Below, piece after piece: positions 16,258 to 23,693 of a DNA stretch of 34,712 nt (its first letter is position 1; each line of letters starts with the position of its first letter). This DNA comes from an uncultured Phycisphaerales bacterium (GTDB taxonomy: Bacteria > Planctomycetota > Phycisphaerae > Phycisphaerales > SM1A02): contig CAMPIL010000003.1 of NCBI GenBank assembly GCA_946886375.1, positions 1 to 34,712 on the forward strand, given 5' to 3'. Position numbers and translations under genes: made by a program. The notes under the pieces were generated by a model. That model did not search any database. It was not told the origin of the DNA and saw nothing but the letters and a program-made list of their open reading frames with translations.

Positions 16258-17090
16258 AAATCAGCAACGGCATAGCCCGGATCACATTGGCGGTTCTCGC
16301 CCTCAGTGCAGCGGTTGCTATTGTCATCGGTGTCGCCTGGCTCATTTTCTGGACCGGCCGCAATTGGCGCGTCGGGCCACCCATGGTTTCCCTGGCGATG
16401 GACATCAACGGCGAGGTTCACAGCGATCTTTCCGTGACCGTCGCGCCAGGCGCCGTGTTGAAGCCGATCGTGACGGTGCGCCCCGGCCGTGATCCATCGC
16501 CGACGTATGCGATTGCGTTGCAGCGCAATGTGCAGATTGGAGCGAGCGATGAGCCGCGCTTCATCACCCTCGCTCCTAATCAACCCTATACGTTGAAGAC
16601 TCTGGGCACGTACACGCTCAAGGTTCGGGCGACCGACAAGGATGGCCAGGTCGCGATGGCCTTTGCGGAAATCAATGTGAGCAATTCGGACGCCCAACCG
16701 CGCGAAGCGACGGCTGTGGTGGAGCAAAGCAATATTGACCCTTCGGATCGGAATATCACGAACATCGATGTGACGATCCTGTTGCAATCACGAAGCGGTT
16801 TTGATCGATTGGGCAAGCCGGCTCCAGTATTGCTACTTCTGGACGAAAAGGGGTTGATGTTTGGGGAACAAGTTTATGCGAGTGCGATTGAATATTTAGA
16901 AGGCCAGAATATGTGGCAACTGCGATTCAATCATTCGTTCAAGGAGCCCTTGAGAGACGGACCGGTCAGATTCCTCGTGAATCTTTTTGCCGAGGGCAAC
17001 GCAGGTCGCATAGTCCTCACCGCACGAACCTCTGGAGTTGTGGTGGATCCAGACGCGCTTGAGGCGTTGCGATCCGGTCAGTCCAAGTGA
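16254..17090 (+). CDS. membrane-anchored protein with Ig-like ectodomain, function unknown
   Basis: A 278-residue protein. Residues about 8-34 form one hydrophobic segment (ITLAVLALSAAVAIVIGVAWLIFW) after a short basic start, most likely an uncleaved anchor with the rest outside. The segment at about 105-135 (PYTLKTLGTYTLKVRATDKDGQVAMAFAEINV) reads like one PKD/cadherin-type beta-sandwich, and a second beta-rich domain follows to about 265. ATG 16254 overlaps the stop of the upstream secreted protein by 4 nt; upstream in-frame codons lie inside that gene and are not used. The overlap suggests it anchors or partners the upstream protein. No enzyme motif is visible. Confidence 0.72.
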   Translation: MKISNGIARITLAVLALSAAVAIVIGVAWLIFWTGRNWRVGPPMVSLAMDINGEVHSDLSVTVAPGAVLKPIVTVRPGRDPSPTYAIALQRNVQIGASDEPRFITLAPNQPYTLKTLGTYTLKVRATDKDGQVAMAFAEINVSNSDAQPREATAVVEQSNIDPSDRNITNIDVTILLQSRSGFDRLGKPAPVLLLLDEKGLMFGEQVYASAIEYLEGQNMWQLRFNHSFKEPLRDGPVRFLVNLFAEGNAGRIVLTARTSGVVVDPDALEALRSGQSK

Positions 17091-17168
17091 TGTCGCCTCT
17101 CATGGCATGATCGGCGGACAACGTGCCGTGCGTGTGTGAAGACCCACTAAACGCTACCATGTTCAGGG

Positions 17169-18023
17169 ATGACATCGCTCCAGAATTCTCGCGTCCTCAC
17201 CTTTCGCCAGCGGCCGATCCGCCTTGGCGTGGTGAGCTTCGTCAACACGCTGCCGCTGATTGATGGCCTGGAAAATCTCGCCGACATTGAACTGCGCCAT
17301 TCGGTGCCCAGTCTGCTGCTGGATCAACTGATCAACGGCGCGGTGGATATCGCGCTGTGTTCATCCATCGACTACCAGAATTCGCCGTTCCCGCTGGTCG
17401 TGCTGCCGGTGGGATTGCTTGGCTGCGATGGTCCGACGCTGACCGTGCGGCTGTATTCCACGCAGCCTCTCAACCAGTTGACGCGCGTGTACTGCGATAC
17501 AGACAGCCACACCTCCATCGCGCTGCTGCGCATCTTGCTGAAAGAAATGCACGGCATTTCGCCGGAATTGATCGATTACAACGCGCGCGAGCATGTCGCG
17601 GCACACAAGCCGATCGACTGGCCCGAAGCGATGCTGCTGATCGGCGACAAGGTGGTGACGGACTCGCCGCCGGCGGTGCGCTATCCGCACCAGCTCGACC
17701 TTGGCGCGGCATGGGTTGAGCACACGGGCCTGCCGTTCGTATTCGCCCTGTGGATGGCGCGCCGCGACGCCGACCCCCTCACGCTGCGGACCGCGGCGAT
17801 CATTCTCGACCGTCAGCGCCGGCACAATCTTGAGCGCGTGGATTGGATCATTCACCACAAGGCCAAGCCGCGCCACTGGCCGGGCGACCTGGCGAGCGAT
17901 TACCTCAAGCAGCACATCGCCTACGAGTTCACTGAACGTCGCAGGGCCGGATTGGAGTTGTTTCACGAAAAGGCGCTGAAGCACGGCCTGATTCGTGAAC
18001 GCCGCGGGCTGAACTGTGCGTAA
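17169..18023 (+). CDS. mqnA: chorismate dehydratase of the futalosine menaquinone pathway
   Basis: A 284-residue protein of the MqnA/MqnD family, type II periplasmic-binding-protein fold acting as an enzyme. It converts chorismate to 3-[(1-carboxyvinyl)oxy]benzoate, the first step of futalosine-route menaquinone synthesis. Diagnostic segments: RLGVVSFVNTLPLIDGL (start of the fold), INGAVDIALCSSIDYQ, GLLGCDGPTLTVRLYS, DTDSHTSIALLRILL, MLLIGDKVV and DLGAAWVEHTGLPFVFALWMAR. These fit MqnA rather than a transport protein, and there is no signal peptide. No other mqn gene lies nearby. It is followed after 8 nt by an unusual sigma-like regulator, so the two may be cotranscribed. Confidence 0.92.
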   Translation: MTSLQNSRVLTFRQRPIRLGVVSFVNTLPLIDGLENLADIELRHSVPSLLLDQLINGAVDIALCSSIDYQNSPFPLVVLPVGLLGCDGPTLTVRLYSTQPLNQLTRVYCDTDSHTSIALLRILLKEMHGISPELIDYNAREHVAAHKPIDWPEAMLLIGDKVVTDSPPAVRYPHQLDLGAAWVEHTGLPFVFALWMARRDADPLTLRTAAIILDRQRRHNLERVDWIIHHKAKPRHWPGDLASDYLKQHIAYEFTERRRAGLELFHEKALKHGLIRERRGLNCA

Positions 18024-18031
18024 TCTAGTGC

Positions 18032-19690
18032 ATGCCCCGCACAGCGCGTTTCAAGATCGCCGCCATCCAGGAACTGCTTCGGCAGTTGGAATATGCGCCG
18101 GCGGAAACGAGACGGCGGCAGATGGACGCCGCCGAGGCGCTGATCGCCGATCTTGATCCGCACCAGAACTATCCTGAAGATTTCATCATCTTCCGCATCA
18201 CCGGCTACCGGCCCGACCGCGCTGAAGAACCGGTGACGCTGGTCGGACAGGCGCTGCTGCCTGACCTGGTGAACCTGGTGCAGACGCTCAGCGAATCGCT
18301 GGACGTGAAGTCCGATGGCGATCGCTCCCCCGCGCTGACGATCGAAGAGGCGACCACGCGTCTGCAGATTTCGCGCAAGTCGATTCAGCGGTATCGCAAG
18401 CAGGGTTTGGTGTGCCACTACATCGTGTTTGCAGACGGCGTGAAGCGGCTGGGCTGTTTCAATGATGCGCTGGAGCAGTTTGTCAACGCGCATGCGCTCA
18501 AGTTGAAAAAGGCCGGCGGATTCACGCGCATCAATGGCGATATTGAGGCGGACATCATTCGCCAGGCGCGTGAACTTCGCGCGGCGCAACGCCTGACGCT
18601 CAATCAGGCCGCACGGCGGCTGGCGCTGCAATGCGGACGGGCGCACGAGACCATCCGGCAGATGCTTCGCCGGCATGATCGCAAGGCGGCTGATCCGATC
18701 TTTCATGAGCGCGGGCCGCTGACGGATCGGGAAATCACGCTGATTCATCGCGCCTGGCAGTGGGGGATCGAAGCGTCGGAACTGGCTGAGCGCTACGACA
18801 AGAGCAAGCCGACGATTCACCGGGCCGCGAACCGCCGCCGGCGCGATCTGCTGCGAACGTTGAAGTTGTCGTTCATTGACCTGCCCACATTCGCGCTGCC
18901 GGATGCGGATGAAGTGATCCTCGCCGCGCCCGCGGTGAGTGGGGAGTTGAACGTGCAGGTCCCGCATGATGCGCTGGCCCTGATCGACGCGGCTCGCCGG
19001 TCGCCGCCGCCAATGGATGCTCTTCAGCACGCACTGGCGGCGGGGTACAACTTGCTCAAGCATCGTGCGGCTGAATCCATCATCGCACTCGGCGAGTGGC
19101 CGCGCTCCGAGCAACTGGACCGCATTGAGACCGATTTGCGCTGGGCATCCTTGCTGCGAAGACGATTGGTGATGATCGGCCTGCCCGCAGCCATCGCGCG
19201 AATCGAGCAGAACTTGCACCGGCCACTGCGCGAGCAGTCAAGGGAGGAAATCATCGCGCTGGTCGAACTTGCCATCAAGGTGCTGGCCAAGGCGGTGGAG
19301 TCGCTTGATCCTTCACGCGGCCAGCAACTGCAGCGCATCATCGGCTTGGCGATGGACAAGGCCCTGGCCAAGATCGCTTTGCCGCAGGCGCTCATCCGCG
19401 CCGCGGCCAAACACGACAGCGGTGCGGTCCTGCTGGGCGATCCACTGGAAAAGTTGTGTCCGTGGGATTCGTGGCTGAACCTGCGGCGAGATCTGCGGCC
19501 GCACGTCGCGCATCTGCCCGGTGGGCTGTGCAATACAGTGGAGCGCCGCTTCGGTTTGCACGGCGGACCGCCGCTGACCGTTCACGCGCTGGCGAAGTCA
19601 ATCAACTGCACGCCGGTGCAAACGGCGAGAATTCTTCAGCAGGCGATCCGCGAATTGCGAGCGCTGCATCGCGCAGCGCACAAACGCTGA
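18032..19690 (+). CDS. atypical sigma-70-like protein with multiple N-terminal helix-turn-helix segments
   Basis: A 552-residue protein I cannot assign to a named family. Visible parts: a helical N-terminus (1-90); a MerR/excisionase-like helix-turn-helix at about 102-150 (LTIEEATTRLQISRKSIQRYRKQG); a second one at about 187-213 (LTLNQAARRLALQCGRAHETIRQML); a third at about 230-275 (LTDREITLIHRAW, then EASELAERYDKSKPTIHRAANRRRR). A helical region at about 366-450 resembles sigma-70 region 2 (LLRRRLVMIGL, then ELAIKVLAKAVESLDPSRG, compared with the 'GLMRAVEKFDPSRG' type). The C-terminus, about 505-548, is a clear sigma region 4-like helix-turn-helix (RRFGLHGGPPLTVHALAKSINCTPVQTARIL). It should bind DNA and possibly RNA polymerase. 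It lies 8 nt after mqnA and convergent with rpsI. No transposase motif is seen. Confidence 0.78.
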   Translation: MPRTARFKIAAIQELLRQLEYAPAETRRRQMDAAEALIADLDPHQNYPEDFIIFRITGYRPDRAEEPVTLVGQALLPDLVNLVQTLSESLDVKSDGDRSPALTIEEATTRLQISRKSIQRYRKQGLVCHYIVFADGVKRLGCFNDALEQFVNAHALKLKKAGGFTRINGDIEADIIRQARELRAAQRLTLNQAARRLALQCGRAHETIRQMLRRHDRKAADPIFHERGPLTDREITLIHRAWQWGIEASELAERYDKSKPTIHRAANRRRRDLLRTLKLSFIDLPTFALPDADEVILAAPAVSGELNVQVPHDALALIDAARRSPPPMDALQHALAAGYNLLKHRAAESIIALGEWPRSEQLDRIETDLRWASLLRRRLVMIGLPAAIARIEQNLHRPLREQSREEIIALVELAIKVLAKAVESLDPSRGQQLQRIIGLAMDKALAKIALPQALIRAAAKHDSGAVLLGDPLEKLCPWDSWLNLRRDLRPHVAHLPGGLCNTVERRFGLHGGPPLTVHALAKSINCTPVQTARILQQAIRELRALHRAAHKR

Positions 19691-19705
19691 GCCGCCCCCG
19701 TCCAA

Positions 19706-19742
19706 GAAAAAACTCGACCGACCACGCAGGTCGATCGAGTTT
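19706..19742 (-). terminator. rho-independent terminator of the rplM-rpsI operon
   Basis: On the minus strand a 14-bp stem (one A-C mismatch) with loop TGCGT, formed by 19742-19729 and 19723-19710, is followed by TTTTTT (19712-19707). It lies 25 nt past the rpsI stop. On the plus strand only TTT follows the stem, so it may also slow transcription arriving from the convergent sigma-like gene. Confidence 0.85.
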
Positions 19743-19767
19743 GAATTCGATGGAATGAGACGATTGA

Positions 19768-20223
19768 TCAGCGCTTGGAGAACTGGAAGCGACGGCGGGC
19801 GCCGGCCTGGCCGTACTTCTTGCGCTCGACCTTTCGCGAGTCTCGCGTCAGGAAGTTGTTGGCACGCAGAATCGGCTCCAGGGTTCCGTCATAGCGGCGC
19901 AGCGCACGGGCGAGTCCCAGCAGCACGGCACCGGCCTGGCCGGTGAAGCCGCCGCCACGCACGTTGACCTGCACATCCACCTTGCCGGTGGTGCTGGTTT
20001 TCTCCAGCACGTTGAGCAGGTTCTGGCGATCGCGTTCTTCGGTGAAGAATTCTTCGTAGGGCCGCTCGTTCACGAGGAACTTGCCGCTGCCGGCCTTGAC
20101 GCGCACGCGCGCCACAGCGGTCTTGCGGCGGCCGGTGCCCCACCACCAGTTGCCTGCGGTGGTTGGCTTGCGGACAGAAGCAGTAGCGGGAGCGGTTTCA
20201 ACAGTTTCAGTCTGGTCGTTCAT
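19768..20223 (-). CDS. rpsI: 30S ribosomal protein S9
   Basis: A 151-residue small-subunit protein whose C-terminal tail reaches the P-site tRNA. The S9 signature is complete: GTGRRKTAVARVRVKAGSGKFLVNERP, VRGGGFTGQAGAVLLGLARAL, and the basic end RDSRKVERKKYGQAGARRRFQFSKR, which finishes in the usual K-R. It has an extra ~25-residue acidic/Thr-rich N-terminus (MNDQTETVETAPATASVRKP) compared with the typical 130 residues. It sits 79 nt downstream of rplM, the standard L13-S9 operon. GGAG lies about 14 nt before the ATG, a long but usable spacing. Confidence 0.97.
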   Translation of the reverse strand: MNDQTETVETAPATASVRKPTTAGNWWWGTGRRKTAVARVRVKAGSGKFLVNERPYEEFFTEERDRQNLLNVLEKTSTTGKVDVQVNVRGGGFTGQAGAVLLGLARALRRYDGTLEPILRANNFLTRDSRKVERKKYGQAGARRRFQFSKR

Positions 20224-20302
20224 GGTGTTCGTGGACTCCGAAGAGGGTCCCTTTGGGGAACAGTGGCGTGATCAGAATTCAATTCAATGTCAAAGACAGA
20301 TG

Positions 20303-20737
20303 TCAGCCAGCCAAGGGCGCGGCTTGCTGAGCCTGGTGCGGATGATCATTGCCGGCGTAAACCTTGAGTTTCTTGCCCATCGCGCGACCGAGTTTGGTCT
20401 TGGGAAGCATGCGCTGCACAGCGATTTCCACCACGCGCTCCGGATGGCGCTTGAGCAGCGATTCATACGTCTCGCGCTTCTGCCCGCCGGGGTAGTACAC
20501 GTAGGTGATGCGTTCCTTGTGCTGAGCCTTGCGGCCGGTCAGACGCACCTTGGCGGCGTTGGTGACGATGACGAAATCACCGGTGTCGATGTGCGGCGTG
20601 TACTCGGGACGGTGCTTGCCCATGAGGATGGACGCAATCTGCGTGGCCATCCGCCCAAGAATCTTGTCGTCGGCATCCACATGATGCCACTTGGGCTGAA
20701 CGTCACCGGCTTTGGCGAAATAGGTCTGGCGAGGCAT
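20303..20737 (-). CDS. rplM: 50S ribosomal protein L13
   Basis: A 144-residue large-subunit protein, an early-assembly component. It shows the family path: WHHVDADDKILGRMATQIASILMGKHRPEYTPHIDTGDFVIVTNAAKVRLTGRK in pieces, YYYPGG-like YVYYPGGQKRETYESLLKRHPERVVEIAVQRMLPKTKLGRAM, and the end KKLKVYAGNDHPHQAQQA. ATG 20737 (MPRQTYFAKAGD) is selected because AGGTGG lies about 6 nt upstream and the family begins there; the 20 codons upstream to 20797 are leader. Length matches the family. It is the first gene of the rplM-rpsI operon, behind a strong promoter and an attenuator-like hairpin. Confidence 0.97.
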   Translation of the reverse strand: MPRQTYFAKAGDVQPKWHHVDADDKILGRMATQIASILMGKHRPEYTPHIDTGDFVIVTNAAKVRLTGRKAQHKERITYVYYPGGQKRETYESLLKRHPERVVEIAVQRMLPKTKLGRAMGKKLKVYAGNDHPHQAQQAAPLAG

Positions 20738-20770
20738 ATACCCACCTGATGGTGCAAAGGGCTTAGATGA

Positions 20771-20804
20771 CAGGAAAAACAACGCCCCGCAAAGCACTGG
20801 GGCG
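20771..20804 (-). promoter_or_regulatory. attenuator-like hairpin in the rplM leader
   Basis: In the transcript, CGCCCC (20804-20799) pairs with GGGGCG (20788-20783) around a 10-nt loop, followed by TTGTTTTTCC (20782-20773). It lies between the promoter and the rplM ribosome site, so it could be a transcription attenuator or an L13-binding autoregulatory leader. Known L13 leaders are described in Firmicutes; similarity was not tested. Confidence 0.55.
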
Positions 20805-20812
20805 AATGGATG

Positions 20813-20840
20813 AAGATAGCAAAAACCCCGTGTGAGTCAA
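20813..20840 (-). promoter_or_regulatory. sigma-70-type promoter of rplM-rpsI
   Basis: On the minus strand, -35 TTGACT (20840-20835), a 16-nt spacer, and -10 TATCTT (20818-20813) preceded by TGC, an extended -10. Transcription would begin about 6-8 nt later, upstream of the leader hairpin. This is the best promoter match in the window. Confidence 0.75.
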
Positions 20841-21029
20841 CCCGCGGCGGAACCACTTCGCCCGGTGAACAAGGCGATATCTGCCCCCATCATTCCTGAA
20901 AACCTGCCGTCACGGCATTAGGAAGCCATCCCATGTCCGTCGCGGTTGGTTGGGGATACCGTGTCCACATCGCCGATATCACCCCGGCAATCTGCATCCT
21001 GCGATCGCCACGCCACATCGAACCCACAT

Positions 21030-22607
21030 ATGGACCAGCGAACCGACGGCGACGATCAAGGCTCTTTCAACCACCCGCCGGCCCGGCCGGACGTTTCCCA
21101 TTGGGATGTGCCGCCGGCGTCGCCGCGCCCTGTGCGCGGGCATCCGGTCCTGGCGTGGCTGGTCATCGCCGTCGGAGTCGCAGCGACGCTTGTCATGCAC
21201 GGCCTGGATGTGCGCGCGTCCAAGACCGCAACGGGGCAGGATCGTCTTGGCGTAATGATGATGGAGATGCAGGCCAAGTACTTCGTCGGCGCGGCCGATG
21301 TGCAGGACAATCGACCGCTGCTGTATGCCTCGGCTGAAAAGGCGCTGAATGTGGGATCGGTGGGCCAGCGGCAGCGGTTTGTGATTCTGGCTGCGGAACT
21401 CATGGGCCCTGAAAAGGCGCGCGAGAAGTTGGAGGAACTCTCCAATGACATTCTCAAGGCCCAGAACGATCCGACGATTCACCTTGAACTGACCGAAACC
21501 GAAGCGGCGGTGCAGCAGGCGCTTTGGAAACTGTATGGAGGTCACGCCGCTGGCTCCCAGGATGATGATGGGACGCCTCAGGTCGACACGCAGCCTGAAG
21601 CGCCAGCCGTGGATGCCCTTTCGCCCGATGAGCGTCAACTGCTTGTGCGCGAGTTGGGGTGGTTCGGCAAACTTGCGCTCGCGCCGCCCAACACCACCGA
21701 CGCAGCGGCGCGTGCCGAGGTGCTGCGGCCGGCCAGGCAGGTGCTGTTCGTCGTCATCGGCATCTTCACGGTATTCGTGATCGCAGGACTTGCAGGTTTT
21801 GCGGGATTGATCGTGTGGCTGGTTTTCGCGCTGGCTGGAAAGGTGCGGTCAGGCATGCATCCGGGCCGCTGGCACCATGGCATCTACGCCGAAACATTTG
21901 CCATCTGGTTTGTGCTGCTGCTGTCGCTTCAACTGGCGGCGGCTGTCGTGGCGAGTTTCTTCCCGCCGATCACCATGCCTGTTCTGTTTGTCGCGTTTTT
22001 CGCAAGCCTGCTTGCCCTGTGCTGGCCCGTCATTCGGGGCGTGCCGTGGAGTGATGTTCGCGAGGACATCGGCTGGACGCTTGGTCGAGCCGGAATCCTT
22101 GAACCGCTGGCAGGCGTGGCGGGATATTTCATGGCCCTGCCGGTGCTCGCCGCCGGCGCGGCGCTTTCCTATCTGCTGATCATGATTCAGAACGCCTTCA
22201 AGCCGGTCCAGCCGCTGTTTGAACCCTCAGGCGGGCCGGCCCATCCGATCATCGAACAACTGGGAGGCAGCGACTGGCTGCCGAAGATCATGGTCGTGCT
22301 GCTGGGTGCAGTCGCCGCGCCGATCGTGGAGGAAACCATGTTCCGCGGGGTCATGTACCGGCACCTGCGCGATGCCACAGGCGGCGCCGGTCGCGTGATG
22401 AGCGTCGTCCTCAGCACGGCCATCAACAGTTTCGTATTCGCGGTCATTCACCCGCAGGGCTGGGTGGCCGTTCCCGCGCTCATGTCGCTGGCGATCATGT
22501 TCTCGCTGATGCGAGAGTGGCGCGGATCGCTGATTCCCTCAATGATCATGCACGGCCTGTCGAATTTCATCGTTCTCACGCTCGTGATGATCGTGTTGAG
22601 CCTTTAG
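21030..22607 (+). CDS. CPBP-family (CAAX-type) intramembrane metalloprotease
   Basis: A 525-residue membrane protein. One membrane helix lies near 38-58, followed by a soluble segment of about 170 residues (60-235, with a TPR-like helical feel), then about seven hydrophobic helices from 237 on. The ABI/CPBP glutamic-protease motifs are in the C-terminal third: EETMFRG (Glu434, Glu435, Arg439), FVFAVIHPQG (His474) and MHGLSNF (His508, Asn512). The family includes prenyl-protein and bacteriocin-processing enzymes; the substrate here is unknown. ATG 21030 (MDQRTDGDD) is preferred over the in-frame ATG at 20946, whose first 28 codons look like upstream DNA; no strong ribosome site supports either. 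The large soluble N-terminal insertion is unusual compared with the ~250-residue core family. Confidence 0.88.
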   Translation: MDQRTDGDDQGSFNHPPARPDVSHWDVPPASPRPVRGHPVLAWLVIAVGVAATLVMHGLDVRASKTATGQDRLGVMMMEMQAKYFVGAADVQDNRPLLYASAEKALNVGSVGQRQRFVILAAELMGPEKAREKLEELSNDILKAQNDPTIHLELTETEAAVQQALWKLYGGHAAGSQDDDGTPQVDTQPEAPAVDALSPDERQLLVRELGWFGKLALAPPNTTDAAARAEVLRPARQVLFVVIGIFTVFVIAGLAGFAGLIVWLVFALAGKVRSGMHPGRWHHGIYAETFAIWFVLLLSLQLAAAVVASFFPPITMPVLFVAFFASLLALCWPVIRGVPWSDVREDIGWTLGRAGILEPLAGVAGYFMALPVLAAGAALSYLLIMIQNAFKPVQPLFEPSGGPAHPIIEQLGGSDWLPKIMVVLLGAVAAPIVEETMFRGVMYRHLRDATGGAGRVMSVVLSTAINSFVFAVIHPQGWVAVPALMSLAIMFSLMREWRGSLIPSMIMHGLSNFIVLTLVMIVLSL

Positions 22608-22725
22608 ACCCGCGAAATCAGCCTTTGCAGCCGTTCCACATGTAAAACGGGGCAATATGGCGGAACAAAACGCTGGCGAAATACTGAAACACAAGCGATA
22701 CTGAAGCCGTTAAACAGTGAGAGCC

Positions 22726-23526
22726 ATGGCGAGAACCACCACGTCATTGGGCAGTCTGAGTGTGGCGCTGGTTTGCGGCGTCGCGATTGCCGTGTCGCCT
22801 CACGCTCCCGCCCCAAATGTGTCGCCGGATTGTCCCGAAGCCTCGAGCACGACTCAGCCGGCGAACAACGGCAGGATCATTCAGCAGGCGGAATTGAAGT
22901 TGGACCCGGCGGTTTTCTTTCAGCGGCTCGTGAACCGTTACCGCGGGCTGCACCTGTATCGCGATGTGGTCAACGTCGTGCAGGTGACGCAGCGCGAGGG
23001 CCATGAGTCCAGCCGCGTGGAAACGCAGATCGCCTGCGAAGTCTCCAACGGAACTTTGAAAGTGCAGACACCCGCCTCGCAAGTGCGCGAAGGTCTTGGC
23101 CTGGGTTTGCCCGTCAAGCAAAGCCAGGGCGTGAAGGACGCGAAGCAGAAGTACGATCTCTGGATGGCCCCGCACATGGCTCTCAAGTTCACGCAGGAGC
23201 CGCTCAAGCACATGCGCGCGGGCGTGGATGAAGGCTTCACCGCCACCGAAGCAGAGTCCGTCACCATCGACAACAAGAAAATGGTTCACGTGGAACTGCG
23301 CAGCGGCGACGGCCTGAGCGAAGACTCCAGCGCGAAGTTCGACAACTACGTCATCTCCGATTCCATGCTCATTGAGCGAATCGAAGGCGAGCAGCGGCTG
23401 CCCGACGGCGCGAGTTACTCAACCACGCTTGAGATCACGCCCGGCGAAGTGCAGGCCGAAGCGCCCTCCGCGGAAACCGCCGCCCCGGAACCCATGTTGC
23501 GGCGACCCGTCGGCCCGATGACGTAA
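22726..23526 (+). CDS. secreted protein, LolA/DUF2092-like
   Basis: A 266-residue protein with a signal peptide (MARTTTSLGSLSVALVCGVAIAVSPHA). After a short variable linker, the segment LDPAVFFQRLVNRYRGLHLYRDVVNVVQVTQREG and the following alternating strands (SRVETQIACEVSNGTLKVQTP; LWMAPHMALKFTQEP; MVHVELRSGDG; FDNYVISDSMLIERIEGEQRLPDGASYSTTLEI) are reminiscent of the LolA/LolB-like half-barrel found in DUF2092 proteins, which bind lipids or lipoproteins. This is a pattern match by eye only. The tail is Ala/Pro/Glu-rich. A GTG at 22717 in the same frame would add three residues; ATG 22726 is taken as the simpler start. It is convergent with the Mrp gene. Confidence 0.7.
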   Translation: MARTTTSLGSLSVALVCGVAIAVSPHAPAPNVSPDCPEASSTTQPANNGRIIQQAELKLDPAVFFQRLVNRYRGLHLYRDVVNVVQVTQREGHESSRVETQIACEVSNGTLKVQTPASQVREGLGLGLPVKQSQGVKDAKQKYDLWMAPHMALKFTQEPLKHMRAGVDEGFTATEAESVTIDNKKMVHVELRSGDGLSEDSSAKFDNYVISDSMLIERIEGEQRLPDGASYSTTLEITPGEVQAEAPSAETAAPEPMLRRPVGPMT

Positions 23527-23570
23527 TTGCCGCTGGCTCAACGGGATTTTTCAGTCATTTCGATTCGCGG

Positions 23571-23615
23571 CGCTCCAGCCGCATTCCGGACAGCGGCCGA
23601 TTCCTGCCTGGAGCG
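23571..23615. terminator. nested hairpin between convergent genes
   Basis: CGCTCCAG (23571-23578) pairs with CTGGAGCG (23608-23615), with an inner CCGC/GCGG stem (23579-23582 and 23593-23596). It lies in the 167-nt gap between the secreted LolA-like gene and the convergent Mrp gene. There is no U-tract, so its role as a terminator is tentative. Confidence 0.35.
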
Positions 23616-23693
23616 TGCCACTCAGATCGTAATTGCAGGGCGGACATTTCTGCCCGCTGTTAACGCGATGCATGTTGCGCGACGGTTACGCCA

